Notes: generated by a model not told the origin, from the sequence alone. A stretch of DNA of 64,000 nucleotides from Sphingopyxis yananensis (GCF_020687785.1 NZ_JAJEWI010000010.1:1-64000), one strand, 5' to 3'; shown: positions 43,409 through 51,890, counted from the stretch's first letter. Made by a program: numbers and translations.

Positions 43409-44473
43409 TTAGGCCGCGCGGTGCAAGGGGCCTGGCGCTTCCTTCGGATAGATACGCGGCGCGCCCACATCATAAGCGGCGGTCAATACGCGGATAAAGT
43501 CCACGTCATGGGCAGGGTCGCTGGGCACTGCAAAGGTGATGCCGCGCTGACGCAGGTCGGCGATGAACATATCAAACACCTGATCGAGGCTGATATCATC
43601 CTTATGCTCCATGACGGTGCGGAGTTCATCCATATCCATGAAGATATTCGCCGACCAATGGACGAGCAGACGCATTTCATGCGCCGGCACATTTTGGATC
43701 ACTTGACCATCGGTGGTGATCTGCCAACCGTCGGCGACATCGGGATCTGCGCGGAACATGGAGTTAAACGCCAAGCCAGCGGGCATCCGCAATTCTTCTG
43801 GGCCATTTGGCTCTGCGCGGTGGTACATCATTTCATTTTCGACCACGACCGCGCGGTTCCACATTGGCGCGGCAATGCGGGCTGGTTCAGCCTGCGGGCC
43901 ATTGGGCCAATATGTGAAGCCGCCGCCGATATTGCCCTTGTAAAACCAGCCGATCACTTGCGATTTTTTCTTTTGCCAATGCCGGAACAGGCCGGATTTG
44001 GTCATGGTGTTCATCAGCCAAATTGGTGCATTGCGCTGGCTGATGCCGCGAAATTCGGTGGCGTCAATATGGGCTGGATCTTGGCTGGTGCAGGCGCCGT
44101 TGATGTTGAACAGCATATTGTCGGGGATGGCATATTCCGCGCCCCAATAGCCGCGCACCAAATTGATGAATTTCCTATTGTAAAACAGATCATCAATTTC
44201 GGGATGCAGCGAAGCGCCATATTTCGCCAGATAGCCTCGGAAATTCGGCGTTAAAAACATATCGAACGTGGGCGTTACGCCTTCCGGCATAGAGCCGGAC
44301 ATCGTTGCCACCACTTCATCGGCTGATGCAAAATGTTGTGCCAAAATAAGCTTCCATGGACCTTTGTCTCGTACCAACTGAACCAACCGCGCGTGCTGGT
44401 CGTCGCTATAGGTCCCGTCGATCACCTGTGGGGGAGCGACAGGTTTGATGATGAATGGGGATGTGTCGGCCAT
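43409..44473 (-). CDS. HxD...H protein B, putative non-haem iron oxygenase-like
   Basis: A 354-residue paralog of protein A. The start is the ATG at 44473 (MADTSPFIIKPVAPPQVIDG); an upstream TTG at 44491 is less likely. The putative metal residues are H135 and D137 in PAHIDATEFRG and H218 in VVVENEMMYHRAE. GFTYWPNGP, LVRGYWGAEYA and LLVHWSA blocks match A and C. The N-terminal KPVAPPQVIDGTYSDDQH is almost the same as in C (PVAPPQIIENSYSDDQH). It is a single minus-strand gene with a large palindrome just upstream. Role is inferred; no signal peptide or membrane segment. Confidence 0.7.
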   Translation of the reverse strand: MADTSPFIIKPVAPPQVIDGTYSDDQHARLVQLVRDKGPWKLILAQHFASADEVVATMSGSMPEGVTPTFDMFLTPNFRGYLAKYGASLHPEIDDLFYNRKFINLVRGYWGAEYAIPDNMLFNINGACTSQDPAHIDATEFRGISQRNAPIWLMNTMTKSGLFRHWQKKKSQVIGWFYKGNIGGGFTYWPNGPQAEPARIAAPMWNRAVVVENEMMYHRAEPNGPEELRMPAGLAFNSMFRADPDVADGWQITTDGQVIQNVPAHEMRLLVHWSANIFMDMDELRTVMEHKDDISLDQVFDMFIADLRQRGITFAVPSDPAHDVDFIRVLTAAYDVGAPRIYPKEAPGPLHRAA

Positions 44474-44521
44474 GATAATATCTGCTCCCAAGAATTTATG
44501 CTGGATCCGAAATTATCAGCT

Positions 44522-44582
44522 TTTTACACTATCACAACATATTTTCGAATATGTTTCGGAAATATGTTGTGATAGTGTAAAA
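44522..44582. repeat. 23-bp perfect inverted repeat with TTTTCGA core upstream of HxD...H B
   Basis: Arms 44522-44544 and 44560-44582 are exact reverse complements (TTTTACACTATCAC... on the left) around the 15-base centre TCGAATATGTTTCGG. The centre and inner arms resemble the TTTTCGA operator class of 37776 and 38841. It begins 49 bases before the HxD...H B start and abuts an IS3 remnant on the other side. Confidence 0.8.
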
Positions 44583-44736
44583 TGTCGCCCTTCCACAATC
44601 TTGGCTTGGTAGAAGTCGAGCAGCGTGGACTTGCCAATCCCTATATTTGATGCAACGCGGCAGCACGGTAATCCGCTGACCATCGCATCCTCATGGCTTC
44701 TTACGTGAAATCATTGATGAAATTAGCCTTACTCAT
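44583..44736 (-). pseudogene. IS3-family orfA remnant
   Basis: From the ATG at 44736, behind AGGAGG, the minus strand reads MSKANFINDFT, a stop, EAMRM, and then in another frame VSGLPCCRVASNIGIGKSTL followed by LDFYQAK. This is the helix-turn-helix of an IS3-type OrfA (compare the LSRERVARDLGIGK region of the element at 1-660). It is short, interrupted and frameshifted. It ends at the edge of the 23-bp palindrome. Bases 44737-44829 show nothing else. Confidence 0.55.
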
Positions 44737-44829
44737 CTTCGCCTCCTAGACTCAAAATTCGTATCGAAGGCGTCTAGAACTATACGGGCTATTCAATCCG
44801 AGCTATTTTTTGCATCCCCCTTTCTATGG

Positions 44830-45747
44830 TTAATTTCCCGATGCATTAATCATGGGGTGGGACCATGCCGGTGGTTCCTGCAAGGAAAGCCTCGTCTGGC
44901 CGTCGAGGCTGTGAACGTCCAGATGATAATGCCATGGAAAATGAAGGCTGGATGCAATGAGGCCGGTGCGCTGGGCTGCTGGCAAATGGACCATGGCGCA
45001 AACAGTTTCTGCCAAATAGGCGGGGTCTTCGGTTGGGAAGTCGGCGGGAATAAGGCTGTCCGTGCTGGGCGTTCGAATGGCGGTTGATGGCCCAACGGCA
45101 TTGACCGCAATATTATCATCCAACAATTCCGCCGCCATGCCTTGTGTCAGCCGGTTGAGCGCCGCCTTGGCCGCTGCATAGACCGCATAGCCGCGAAATT
45201 TTTCAAACGCTGGATACGGCCGAATGGGGGGGAGCGCATCTTGTGACGTGATGTTCACAATCCAACCGGCCCCCGCCTGCCGCATCAAGGGAATGGCGCC
45301 TTGGCTGATCGCCAAAGGCGCGCGCAGATAGTGGCTGATCGTCCGATCAAAAATCTCGATCGGCATATCGGCGACGGGCAGGAAATCGGCCAAGCCCGCA
45401 TTATTCACCAAAATGTCCAACCGCCCGCCTGCGACTTCGGTCGCCCGCTGGGGAAGGCGTGCGCAATCCTCGGCGCTTTCAATATCGGCGGCCAAGGCGA
45501 ATGCCGTCCCGCCTTGTGCCGCGATCATGGCCAGTGTTTCTTGAAGCGTGCCCGCCATAATAGCGGGCGCGCCGCCGCGTGTGCCTTGGATCGACGCATC
45601 CAGCGAGCGCGCCGTGACGACCACCGTTGCGCCCGCCGCGGCCAGCCGCTGGGCAATGGCGCGGCCAATGCCGCGGCTGGCCCCCGTCACCAGCGCGACT
45701 TTGCCGCTGAGATTGGGGGGGGAGGGAGCCAGTTTATCCATCATCAT
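44830..45747 (-). CDS. SDR
   Basis: A 305-residue SDR, last gene of the BVMO-3 operon. VALVTGASRGIGRAIAQRLA is followed by VVVTARSLDAS, where Arg after the second strand favours NADP(H). ILVNNAGLADFLP, Ser in VNITSQDALPP and YAAAK complete the active site. A 20-residue insertion (QGTRGGAPAIMAGTLQE) after the second strand and a C-terminal tail (HYHLDVHSLDGQTRLS) are unusual. Its first ATG overlaps the stop of HxD...H C by one base (TAATG); two more ATGs follow at once. Confidence 0.86.
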   Translation of the reverse strand: MMMDKLAPSPPNLSGKVALVTGASRGIGRAIAQRLAAAGATVVVTARSLDASIQGTRGGAPAIMAGTLQETLAMIAAQGGTAFALAADIESAEDCARLPQRATEVAGGRLDILVNNAGLADFLPVADMPIEIFDRTISHYLRAPLAISQGAIPLMRQAGAGWIVNITSQDALPPIRPYPAFEKFRGYAVYAAAKAALNRLTQGMAAELLDDNIAVNAVGPSTAIRTPSTDSLIPADFPTEDPAYLAETVCAMVHLPAAQRTGLIASSLHFPWHYHLDVHSLDGQTRLSLQEPPAWSHPMINASGN

Positions 45748-46796
45748 TAATCCACCGCATCCGCTGGAATATTTTGTGGTCCGCCAATGTCATAAACGCG
45801 GGCGAGCAGGCCGACGAAATTATTGTCATTCAGCGGATCAGTGGGCACTTCAAATTGCACCCCGCGCGTTTGCATATCGCCAATCAGCATGTTGATCGCC
45901 TGATCGGCGCTGATATCGTCGCTATGATCATAGGTGCGTTTGAAATCGCCCAAATCCTTGAACAGACGCGCGCCCCAATGGACAAGGAACCGCATTTCCT
46001 CGGCAGGAATATGCTGGTTTATTTGGCCGAAGGTTTCAATCTGCCAGCCTGTGGGGTCATTGGGGTCTGCCCCGAAAGTGGAGCTGATATCCATGCCTGC
46101 GGGTTTGCGCAGGCTCTGCGGACCGGTAGCTTGGCCATGGTGGAACATCATTTCATTTTCCACCACCACCGCGCGGCCCCACATGGGCGCTTGAATTTGC
46201 AACGGTGCGCCTGCCGGACCATCAGGCCAGCAGTTAAAACCTCCGCCAATTTGCCCTTTATAATACCAGCTAATCACCTGCGCTTTTTTGGAGCGCCAAT
46301 GGTTGAACAGGCAGGATTTCGCCATGGTCAGCAACAGCCACAAGGGCGTGTTTTCCATCGTCATGCCGCGAAAAACGGTGCCGTCCAAATGGGGCGGCCC
46401 GCCAATCGGGGTGGGGCCTTGAATATTGAACAAAAAGGTTTCCGGTTCGGCATATTGGCAATCCCAATAGCCCCGCACCAGATCGAGATAGCGGCTGTTA
46501 TAATAGCAATCCTCTATTTCTGGATAAAAGCAGGTTCCGCCCCGTGCCAAATAGCCACGGAAGACGGGATTAAGGCCGATCATGTCCCATGTCAGCGTCA
46601 CGCCTTCGGGCAGGGTGCCGGATGTGGTGGCGATGACCTCTTCGGGTGTTTTGAAATTTTCTGCCAAGATCAACGGCCAAGGGCCATTTTCGCGCACCAC
46701 CTTCAGCAAGCGGCTATGTTGATCGTCGCTATAGCTATTTTCGATAATTTGCGGGGGCGCGACCGGCGTGAAATTTTTGGCAAGTTCATGCATCAC
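45747..46796 (-). CDS. HxD...H protein C, putative non-haem iron oxygenase-like
   Basis: A 349-residue paralog of A and B. Candidate metal ligands H136 and D138 in PPHLDGTVFRG and H219 in VVVENEMMFHHGQ; LVHWGA is kept. It is embedded in a compact operon: VOC-2 ends 17 bases upstream and the SDR start overlaps its stop. That arrangement puts this family in the same transcript as a Baeyer-Villiger monooxygenase, so the two probably act on the same compound. Alternative reading: a cupin-like protein without oxygenase activity. Confidence 0.7.
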   Translation of the reverse strand: MMHELAKNFTPVAPPQIIENSYSDDQHSRLLKVVRENGPWPLILAENFKTPEEVIATTSGTLPEGVTLTWDMIGLNPVFRGYLARGGTCFYPEIEDCYYNSRYLDLVRGYWDCQYAEPETFLFNIQGPTPIGGPPHLDGTVFRGMTMENTPLWLLLTMAKSCLFNHWRSKKAQVISWYYKGQIGGGFNCWPDGPAGAPLQIQAPMWGRAVVVENEMMFHHGQATGPQSLRKPAGMDISSTFGADPNDPTGWQIETFGQINQHIPAEEMRFLVHWGARLFKDLGDFKRTYDHSDDISADQAINMLIGDMQTRGVQFEVPTDPLNDNNFVGLLARVYDIGGPQNIPADAVD

Positions 46797-46813
46797 GGTG
46801 AAGGCCTTTTCGT

Positions 46814-47242
46814 TTAGGCTGCTGCGCCGGTCATTTGAATTACTTCGTTGATATGGCCTTCTGGGTCGATGATGAAGGCGACTTTCAGGCCAAATTCCGG
46901 GATTTCCCGAATAGGCTCGGGCACGCTGCCGCCATGGGCCAAGGTGCGTTCCACTACGGCTTCCAGATCATCGGTCATAAAGCCTTGCACCGCTTCACCC
47001 GCCAAGGGCCCTTCAGAATCCATATATTTGATCAGCGTTAAGGATGGGCCGCCTGCATAGCTGGCTTGATAGGTGATCTCGTCAATCGGCCGGCCGAACA
47101 TCGCATCTTGGTGGCGGTTAAACGGGATGAGCCCCAGCACATTCTCATAGAAGCGTGCCATGGCGTCCAAATCATGGACGAAGGTCTTGGCGAAAATATA
47201 GGTCATGCCAAAGTTAGAACCGGCAGTGCGGGGATCGCTCAT
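46814..47242 (-). CDS. VOC-family (glyoxalase I-like) protein (VOC-2)
   Basis: A 142-residue VOC protein: MTYIFAKTFVHDLDAMARFY with ENVLGLIPFNRHQ forms the first module strand-helix, and GLKVAFIIDPEGHINEVIQM is the closing metal-site strand, with His/Glu in the usual places (EGHINEVI). This is nearer to true glyoxalase I/lactoylglutathione lyase-like enzymes than VOC-1. It lies 40 bases after BVMO-3 and 17 before HxD...H C, so belongs to the operon. The reaction cannot be assigned. Confidence 0.85.
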   Translation of the reverse strand: MSDPRTAGSNFGMTYIFAKTFVHDLDAMARFYENVLGLIPFNRHQDAMFGRPIDEITYQASYAGGPSLTLIKYMDSEGPLAGEAVQGFMTDDLEAVVERTLAHGGSVPEPIREIPEFGLKVAFIIDPEGHINEVIQMTGAAA

Positions 47243-47282
47243 AAAAATATCCTCTTGTTATAATTTTGTCAGTTGGCGCGGC

Positions 47283-49283
47283 TTAGATCGTCAGCATTTC
47301 CATTTCGCGCGGTGCGGCGGGGCTGGCCCCTTCGGCCCGGGTGGTTTGGAAATCCTCGGTGCGCGGGCTGCGCAGATCGTGCCAAATGCGGCTATTGTGA
47401 CGCGGAATGGCCAAAATCACCTTCTTCGCTCCGGCCTTGCCCTTATCGCGATAATAGCCATGGGCTTCACCGCATTGGACCCAAGCGGTCTTTTGCAATT
47501 CGGTGTCGACTTCGCTGACAAAGGCATCGCTTGCGGCCTTGGTCACATCGAAGGAGGAGAGTTGCTCATCGACCATCCATTGGAGCAGTTCGATGATATA
47601 ATGCACCTGCTGTTCGCTCACCACCGCGTGATTGGCGACCAAATAGCTGTAGGGCGCGCCCATGAAGACGAAATTGGGGAAGCCGGTGACTAGCATTCCT
47701 TCATAAGAAAAGGGGTGTGGTTCAAAGGCTTGCTGAAGGGTGGTGCCACCCGTGCCGCGAATGTCGAATTGTCTGCCAAAATGCAGATCATATCCGGTGG
47801 CAAGCAGCAGCACATCGCATTCAATGCGCGTGCCGTCCGCCAAAATCACAGCCTTTTCATCCGCCTCTGCCAAGGCGCCGCGAATGATCGAAACATTGTC
47901 TTTCTTTAGCGTGTCATAGAAACCGCAATCCAAAATCGGGCGCTTGGCAAAGACGGGATAGCTTGGTGTCAGCAATGTCACCATGTCGGGATCATTGGGG
48001 AAGTGGCTTTGCAAATAGCCTTCCGCAAACATCCGCATGCCATCATTGATTGGACCGAAACCGCCTGTTTTCGCGGCATGATCTTCGTCCTTTATCACCA
48101 TGCCGTGCATATTGCCAAGCTGGCTTTCTAGGCTTTGCAGGCGCCTCCAGTTGACGACAAAAGGTATAGTTTCCATCGCGATGCGTTCTGCGGGGTCTAC
48201 ATCGGCGTGGGCCTGCTGATTGGGGATGATATGTTCTGGCTGGCGCTGAACGATCACCAATTCGCCGACCTTGTCCGCAATCGCAGTCGCTACCTGCACG
48301 CCAGAGCAACCGGTGCCAACCAGCACCACTTTTTTGCCCGTCAAATCCACATCATGGTCCCATTGCGCCGAATGGATGACGGGGCCTTGGAATGCGTTCA
48401 GATTTTTCACATTTGGATAGTTAGGATTGTTATTCGGGCCAACCGCCATAATCAGCGCGTTGCAGACATGGTCTTCCTTCACCCCGTTGCGAACGGCGTG
48501 AACGGTCCATAATTTCCGTCCCTCATCCCAAGTCGCGCCCTCGACCCGTGTGCCGAAGCGAATATGATCGCGTAGGCTATACTGGTCGGCGACCTTATCA
48601 AGATAGGAAAGAAACTCTGGGCCGCGTGGGTAGAATTTCGTCCAAGACGCATTGGGTTCAAAGGAGAAGGAATAGACGCGGCTGGGCGTATCCACCGCAG
48701 CCCCGGGATAGGTGTTGGTCAGCCAATTGCCGCCCACCTGATCGAGCGTCTCCAGCACCTCATAGGCAAAGCCGGCCTGCTGCAATTTAATCGCCGCATT
48801 AATGCCCATCATGCCCGCGCCGACAACGATGACTTTGAAATCGGCGGGCGGCAATTGCTGAGGTTGGCGGACGCGGGTGTCCTGGGTGAAGCCAGCGTGT
48901 TGGAAAGCCACTTCCATCGACATTTCCGGAATATCTTGGCCCAACAGCAGGCGCGACATTTTGCGGAACATCGGCAGATCAATCTGCGCCATAACGGATG
49001 CTTTGCCTGATTTTAATGCGGTCAACAGCTTTGTGCGAATATCGGCGGCAATGGCAGGGTCTACAGGTTCACGCGCTTCGTGGGCATTGATATCGCGAAA
49101 CGCCTCGACAACGCTTTCCTGCTTGCCATCCAGCGCATCCCAATAGCGCTGCAATAATGTGCGGTCGCCAGTGATTTGCACCAGCGACATCAAGGCCATC
49201 ACTGGATCCAGTCCGCCAACCAAAGCCTCTAAATCAGGGGTGTCGGCCGCTACATTTGCCGAACCGAAACTCTGCGCTGTCAT
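47283..49283 (-). CDS. Baeyer-Villiger monooxygenase, HAPMO-like (BVMO-3)
   Basis: A 666-residue class B flavoprotein monooxygenase, first gene of the operon BVMO-3, VOC-2, HxD...H C, SDR. VIVVGAGMMGINAAIKLQQA, QVGGNWLTNTYPGAAVDTPS (Asn where the other two have Thr), fingerprint FQGPVIHSAQWD with Ser for Thr after the His, and VVLVGTGCSGVQVATAIADK for NADPH. The N-terminal extension typical of HAPMO is present. The departures in both motifs suggest a different substrate from BVMO-1 and -2. It diverges from the TetR gene at 49424. Confidence 0.9.
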   Translation of the reverse strand: MTAQSFGSANVAADTPDLEALVGGLDPVMALMSLVQITGDRTLLQRYWDALDGKQESVVEAFRDINAHEAREPVDPAIAADIRTKLLTALKSGKASVMAQIDLPMFRKMSRLLLGQDIPEMSMEVAFQHAGFTQDTRVRQPQQLPPADFKVIVVGAGMMGINAAIKLQQAGFAYEVLETLDQVGGNWLTNTYPGAAVDTPSRVYSFSFEPNASWTKFYPRGPEFLSYLDKVADQYSLRDHIRFGTRVEGATWDEGRKLWTVHAVRNGVKEDHVCNALIMAVGPNNNPNYPNVKNLNAFQGPVIHSAQWDHDVDLTGKKVVLVGTGCSGVQVATAIADKVGELVIVQRQPEHIIPNQQAHADVDPAERIAMETIPFVVNWRRLQSLESQLGNMHGMVIKDEDHAAKTGGFGPINDGMRMFAEGYLQSHFPNDPDMVTLLTPSYPVFAKRPILDCGFYDTLKKDNVSIIRGALAEADEKAVILADGTRIECDVLLLATGYDLHFGRQFDIRGTGGTTLQQAFEPHPFSYEGMLVTGFPNFVFMGAPYSYLVANHAVVSEQQVHYIIELLQWMVDEQLSSFDVTKAASDAFVSEVDTELQKTAWVQCGEAHGYYRDKGKAGAKKVILAIPRHNSRIWHDLRSPRTEDFQTTRAEGASPAAPREMEMLTI

Positions 49284-49423
49284 CCAAATATCCTTCCCAT
49301 TGCCGCGCCCGTTTCAAACTCGGGCCGACTCATTCATGCATTTAAATTGCACATGAGTGTGTAATTAGTCAAAAGGGAATTTAGACTTGCCTTGCAAGGC
49401 GAACTTAGGGACATGGGGAGACC

Positions 49424-50074
49424 ATGGATGCGAAGAAACCGATCAGCCGCGCAGGCCGCCCAAGCGCTGAGGAAGCTCAGAAGAAAAAGGCGGCGCTGCT
49501 GACCGTGGCGATGGAAGAATTTGCCAATGTCGGTTTTGAGGCGGCATCCCTGCGCGATATCGCCCGAAAAGCAGATATCTCGAGCCGGACGCTTTATAAT
49601 TATTTCGCCGACAAAGTTGCTCTGTTTGATGCGTGCATCAGCCAATCGGGGCAGTTGATGATATTGGATATAGGGGAATATCAAGGCACGCTGTTGGAAC
49701 GATTGACGCATCATACGCAGGTTGTAATGGCCCAACTTGCGAAGCCAGATAGTATCAAAACAGCGCGGATTATCTATCGGGAAAGCGGTCGCTTTCCGGA
49801 ATTGACCGCAATTTTTAAACGGCAATTTGAACAAAATCAAATTAACCCAGTTGCGGATTTATTGGTCGAAGCCGGATTTGACGCAGAAAATAGCCGCAAA
49901 TTTGCCGCGCATTATGTCGCTATGGCCTTCGGTGAATGGCAGAGGCGTGTATTATTTGGCGGCGCAACACTGACTGACACCGAAATCGCAGCACAATCGC
50001 AGCAAGCATCAGAAATTTTTGTGAAAGGCATCGGTGCTAATCAAGATCAGGACTTCTGTGGTTGCCGCCCGTAA
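49424..50074 (+). CDS. TetR-family transcriptional regulator
   Basis: A 216-residue regulator: AGRPSAEEAQKKKAALLTVA, EEFANVGFEAASLRDIARKA and DISSRTLYNYFADKVALFDA form the DNA-binding domain; the ligand domain follows. The 140-base gap to BVMO-3 holds an imperfect palindrome around TGCATTTAAATTGCA (near 49335-49350), a plausible binding site. The simplest reading is a local repressor of the BVMO-3 operon. It is not closely related to TetR-1/TetR-2. Confidence 0.87.
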   Translation: MDAKKPISRAGRPSAEEAQKKKAALLTVAMEEFANVGFEAASLRDIARKADISSRTLYNYFADKVALFDACISQSGQLMILDIGEYQGTLLERLTHHTQVVMAQLAKPDSIKTARIIYRESGRFPELTAIFKRQFEQNQINPVADLLVEAGFDAENSRKFAAHYVAMAFGEWQRRVLFGGATLTDTEIAAQSQQASEIFVKGIGANQDQDFCGCRP

Positions 50075-50928
50075 GGCAAGGGGGATTCAGAATTTCTGAA
50101 CGGCTGGTCAAGAGCGGTCTGCTGATAGGCTCCTTAGATACGTATAGGCCTCTCCTTCCCACGTGAGAAATATTGTTGTGGCTCTAATTCAAGGCAGCGC
50201 GTAAAACCTAATCTATCGGCATGGTCAGGACCCAGTAATTGGATGTGTTGGCTGTGATTCGGGCGCGGGTTGAAGATCAAAGATAAATAAGTGCTATGTA
50301 TTGGCGGACGTGAAAGCAGATGACGCGGGGCCAGTCCTTTTCCGAAGAACTGCCACGGTCGGACGCGAGTTGATGATCGCCGCGTTGTGAGCAACATGCT
50401 CTTCGTGACTTCGTCACTACGACGAAGTCCAACCGCTCCGCAATCGAAGGGGGCGCAGTGTTCATCGTGACTCGTTCGGTCAATTTTTTCGCTATCATGG
50501 GACATTCAGACTTCGTATGCGCCATGCAAAGTTTATGGCGCTCGAAATTAGTTGGAAGTGTCACCGGCTGCCATCCAAGCAGTGCTATGCAAACTTTAGA
50601 ACGCTGACAGTCTCGTGATTAGCTAATTCTAGACGAGCAGTATCATAATGCTGTAAGCTTATCTTGTTTATGTAACGTTCTGTCTAAACTGGGCACCTAA
50701 CCCGCGCCGAAAGGCAAGTGGTTGTGAAAGAATGACGGTATCGGAAATCCATTGTTCCTATTTTAAGAGTGTATTCAATATATTGTGTAGCCGTTTGGTT
50801 CCGTCCTCGGGCACCACTTGTTTTGATCAGAAAATATCAAATGGTTACAGCTTAAAAGCAACTTCGCCAGCCTTCAGACGTAATTGCTTTGTGATCTCGG
50901 AATAGCGCCTGACAAAACTTCGTACCTC
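50075..50928. other. non-coding or unrecognised stretch
   Basis: No gene could be supported in these 850 bases. GACTTCGTC and GACGAAGTC form a 9-bp inverted repeat near 50407-50429. Short frames on the minus strand have no start signals and match nothing I recognise. The stretch precedes IS3 debris and may be a junction region left by past insertions. Confidence 0.4.
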
Positions 50929-51400
50929 AAGGTTAGACTGCCGAGATAGAGCTGGATTACAGCGAACTTTCGCCGCGCGAACTGGCGGTGAGGTTCACCG
51001 CCAGTTCGCGCGAATTCGTGTCCGACGCCACGGTTTACCGGCTTCCGAAGTCCCATGATCTGATCACCAGCCCTACCTATCTTGTGATCAAGGCCGCCGA
51101 TCAGTTCCACACCAAGATGACGCGGGTGAATGAGATGTGGCAGGCCGACTTCACCTACTTCAAAATCATCGGGTGGGGCTGGACGTACCTGTCGATCGTG
51201 CTTGACGACTTCTCGCTCGACATCATTGCCTGGAAGTGGTGCGCCGACATGCGGGTCGAGGAACCATTGATACGCTGGACCTCGCCTCGATGGCTTTTGG
51301 ATGTGCCAGCGCCGCGGTGCTGGCAAGCCCAAGCTGCTCAGCGTTAATGGCCCGAGCTGCAGCGCAAGCTCGCCGCTTAATATCAACCCCAAGACGAGGG
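50929..51400 (+). pseudogene. IS3-family orfB (integrase core) remnant
   Basis: The frame from about 50946 reads ELDYSELSPRELAVRF, VSDATVYRLPKSHDLITSPT and NEMWQADFTYFKIIGWGWTY with VLDDFSLDIIAWKW, the start of the rve integrase core including its first catalytic Asp (QADFTY). After about 51260 the frame shifts at least twice: DTLDLA in one frame and GKPKLLSVNGPS in another. In the latter the second catalytic Asp (family LLSDNG) has become Val. The rest is missing and the sequence runs into an alcohol dehydrogenase fragment. Confidence 0.8.
50974..51012. repeat. 16-bp perfect inverted repeat inside the IS3 remnant
   Basis: CGCGCGAACTGGCGGT and its exact reverse complement flank seven bases (GAGGTTC). 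The right arm replaces the residues that IS3 orfB normally has after LAVRFT, so it seems to be a templated inverted duplication within the gene. Confidence 0.75.
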
Positions 51401-51428
51401 CGCACTCGGCTCATTTAGGCCACCAGTT

Positions 51429-51890
51429 GTGCCAAATGTTCTGACGGCGGACAGGCGCGACATGGCGCTGGAATTGGGCGCAACCCATGTGATCAATCCG
51501 GCATTGGGGAATGTGGCGGAGCAAGTGAGGGGCATCGTGCCGGAAGGGGTGGATTTTGCGTTTGAAACCAGTGGCCGCGAAGCGGTGGTCGAAGCCGCGC
51601 TGGCCTGTCTGACTAGCCATGGCTTATTGGGCTTGGTCGGTGTTTCGCCAACGCCGGACGCCAGCCTGACGATTAATTTGGCGGCGCTGATCACTTATGG
51701 TCACCGTATCCATGCTATCATCGAAGGCGACAGCGATTTGGACGGCTTCATTCCCGAACTGGTCGACCATTTCCGCGCCGGACGTTTCCCGATTGACCGG
51801 CTGACGAAAAGCTATCCCTTGGCCCAGATTAATGAAGCGGTCGCGGCACAGGCCCGTGGGGATTGTATCAAGGCGGTCTTGATCCCTTAA
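51429..51890 (+). pseudogene. C-terminal half of a zinc-type alcohol dehydrogenase
   Basis: 153 codons encode only the second half of a medium-chain dehydrogenase: ADRRDMALELGATHVINPAL, FAFETSGREAVVEAALACLT, GLLGLVGVSPTPDA and INEAVAAQARGDCIKAVLIP. The catalytic domain with the zinc ligands and the glycine-rich start of the Rossmann fold are missing, replaced by IS3 debris at about 51420. The intact ancestor was probably an aryl/benzyl-alcohol-dehydrogenase-like enzyme that belonged to the beta-oxidation cassette that follows. Its stop overlaps the convergent TetR gene. Confidence 0.75.

Noticed and set aside
45774-46817. Plus-strand 347-residue open frame, and similar ones at 24654-25493 and 43421-44254
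   Set aside because: These mirror HxD...H proteins C, A and B. All three shadows look alike only because the three real genes are paralogs with the same codon habits.
50134-50505. Minus-strand frames of 123 and 95 residues
   Set aside because: No start signals, biased composition, and no resemblance to any protein I know; left as unrecognised DNA.
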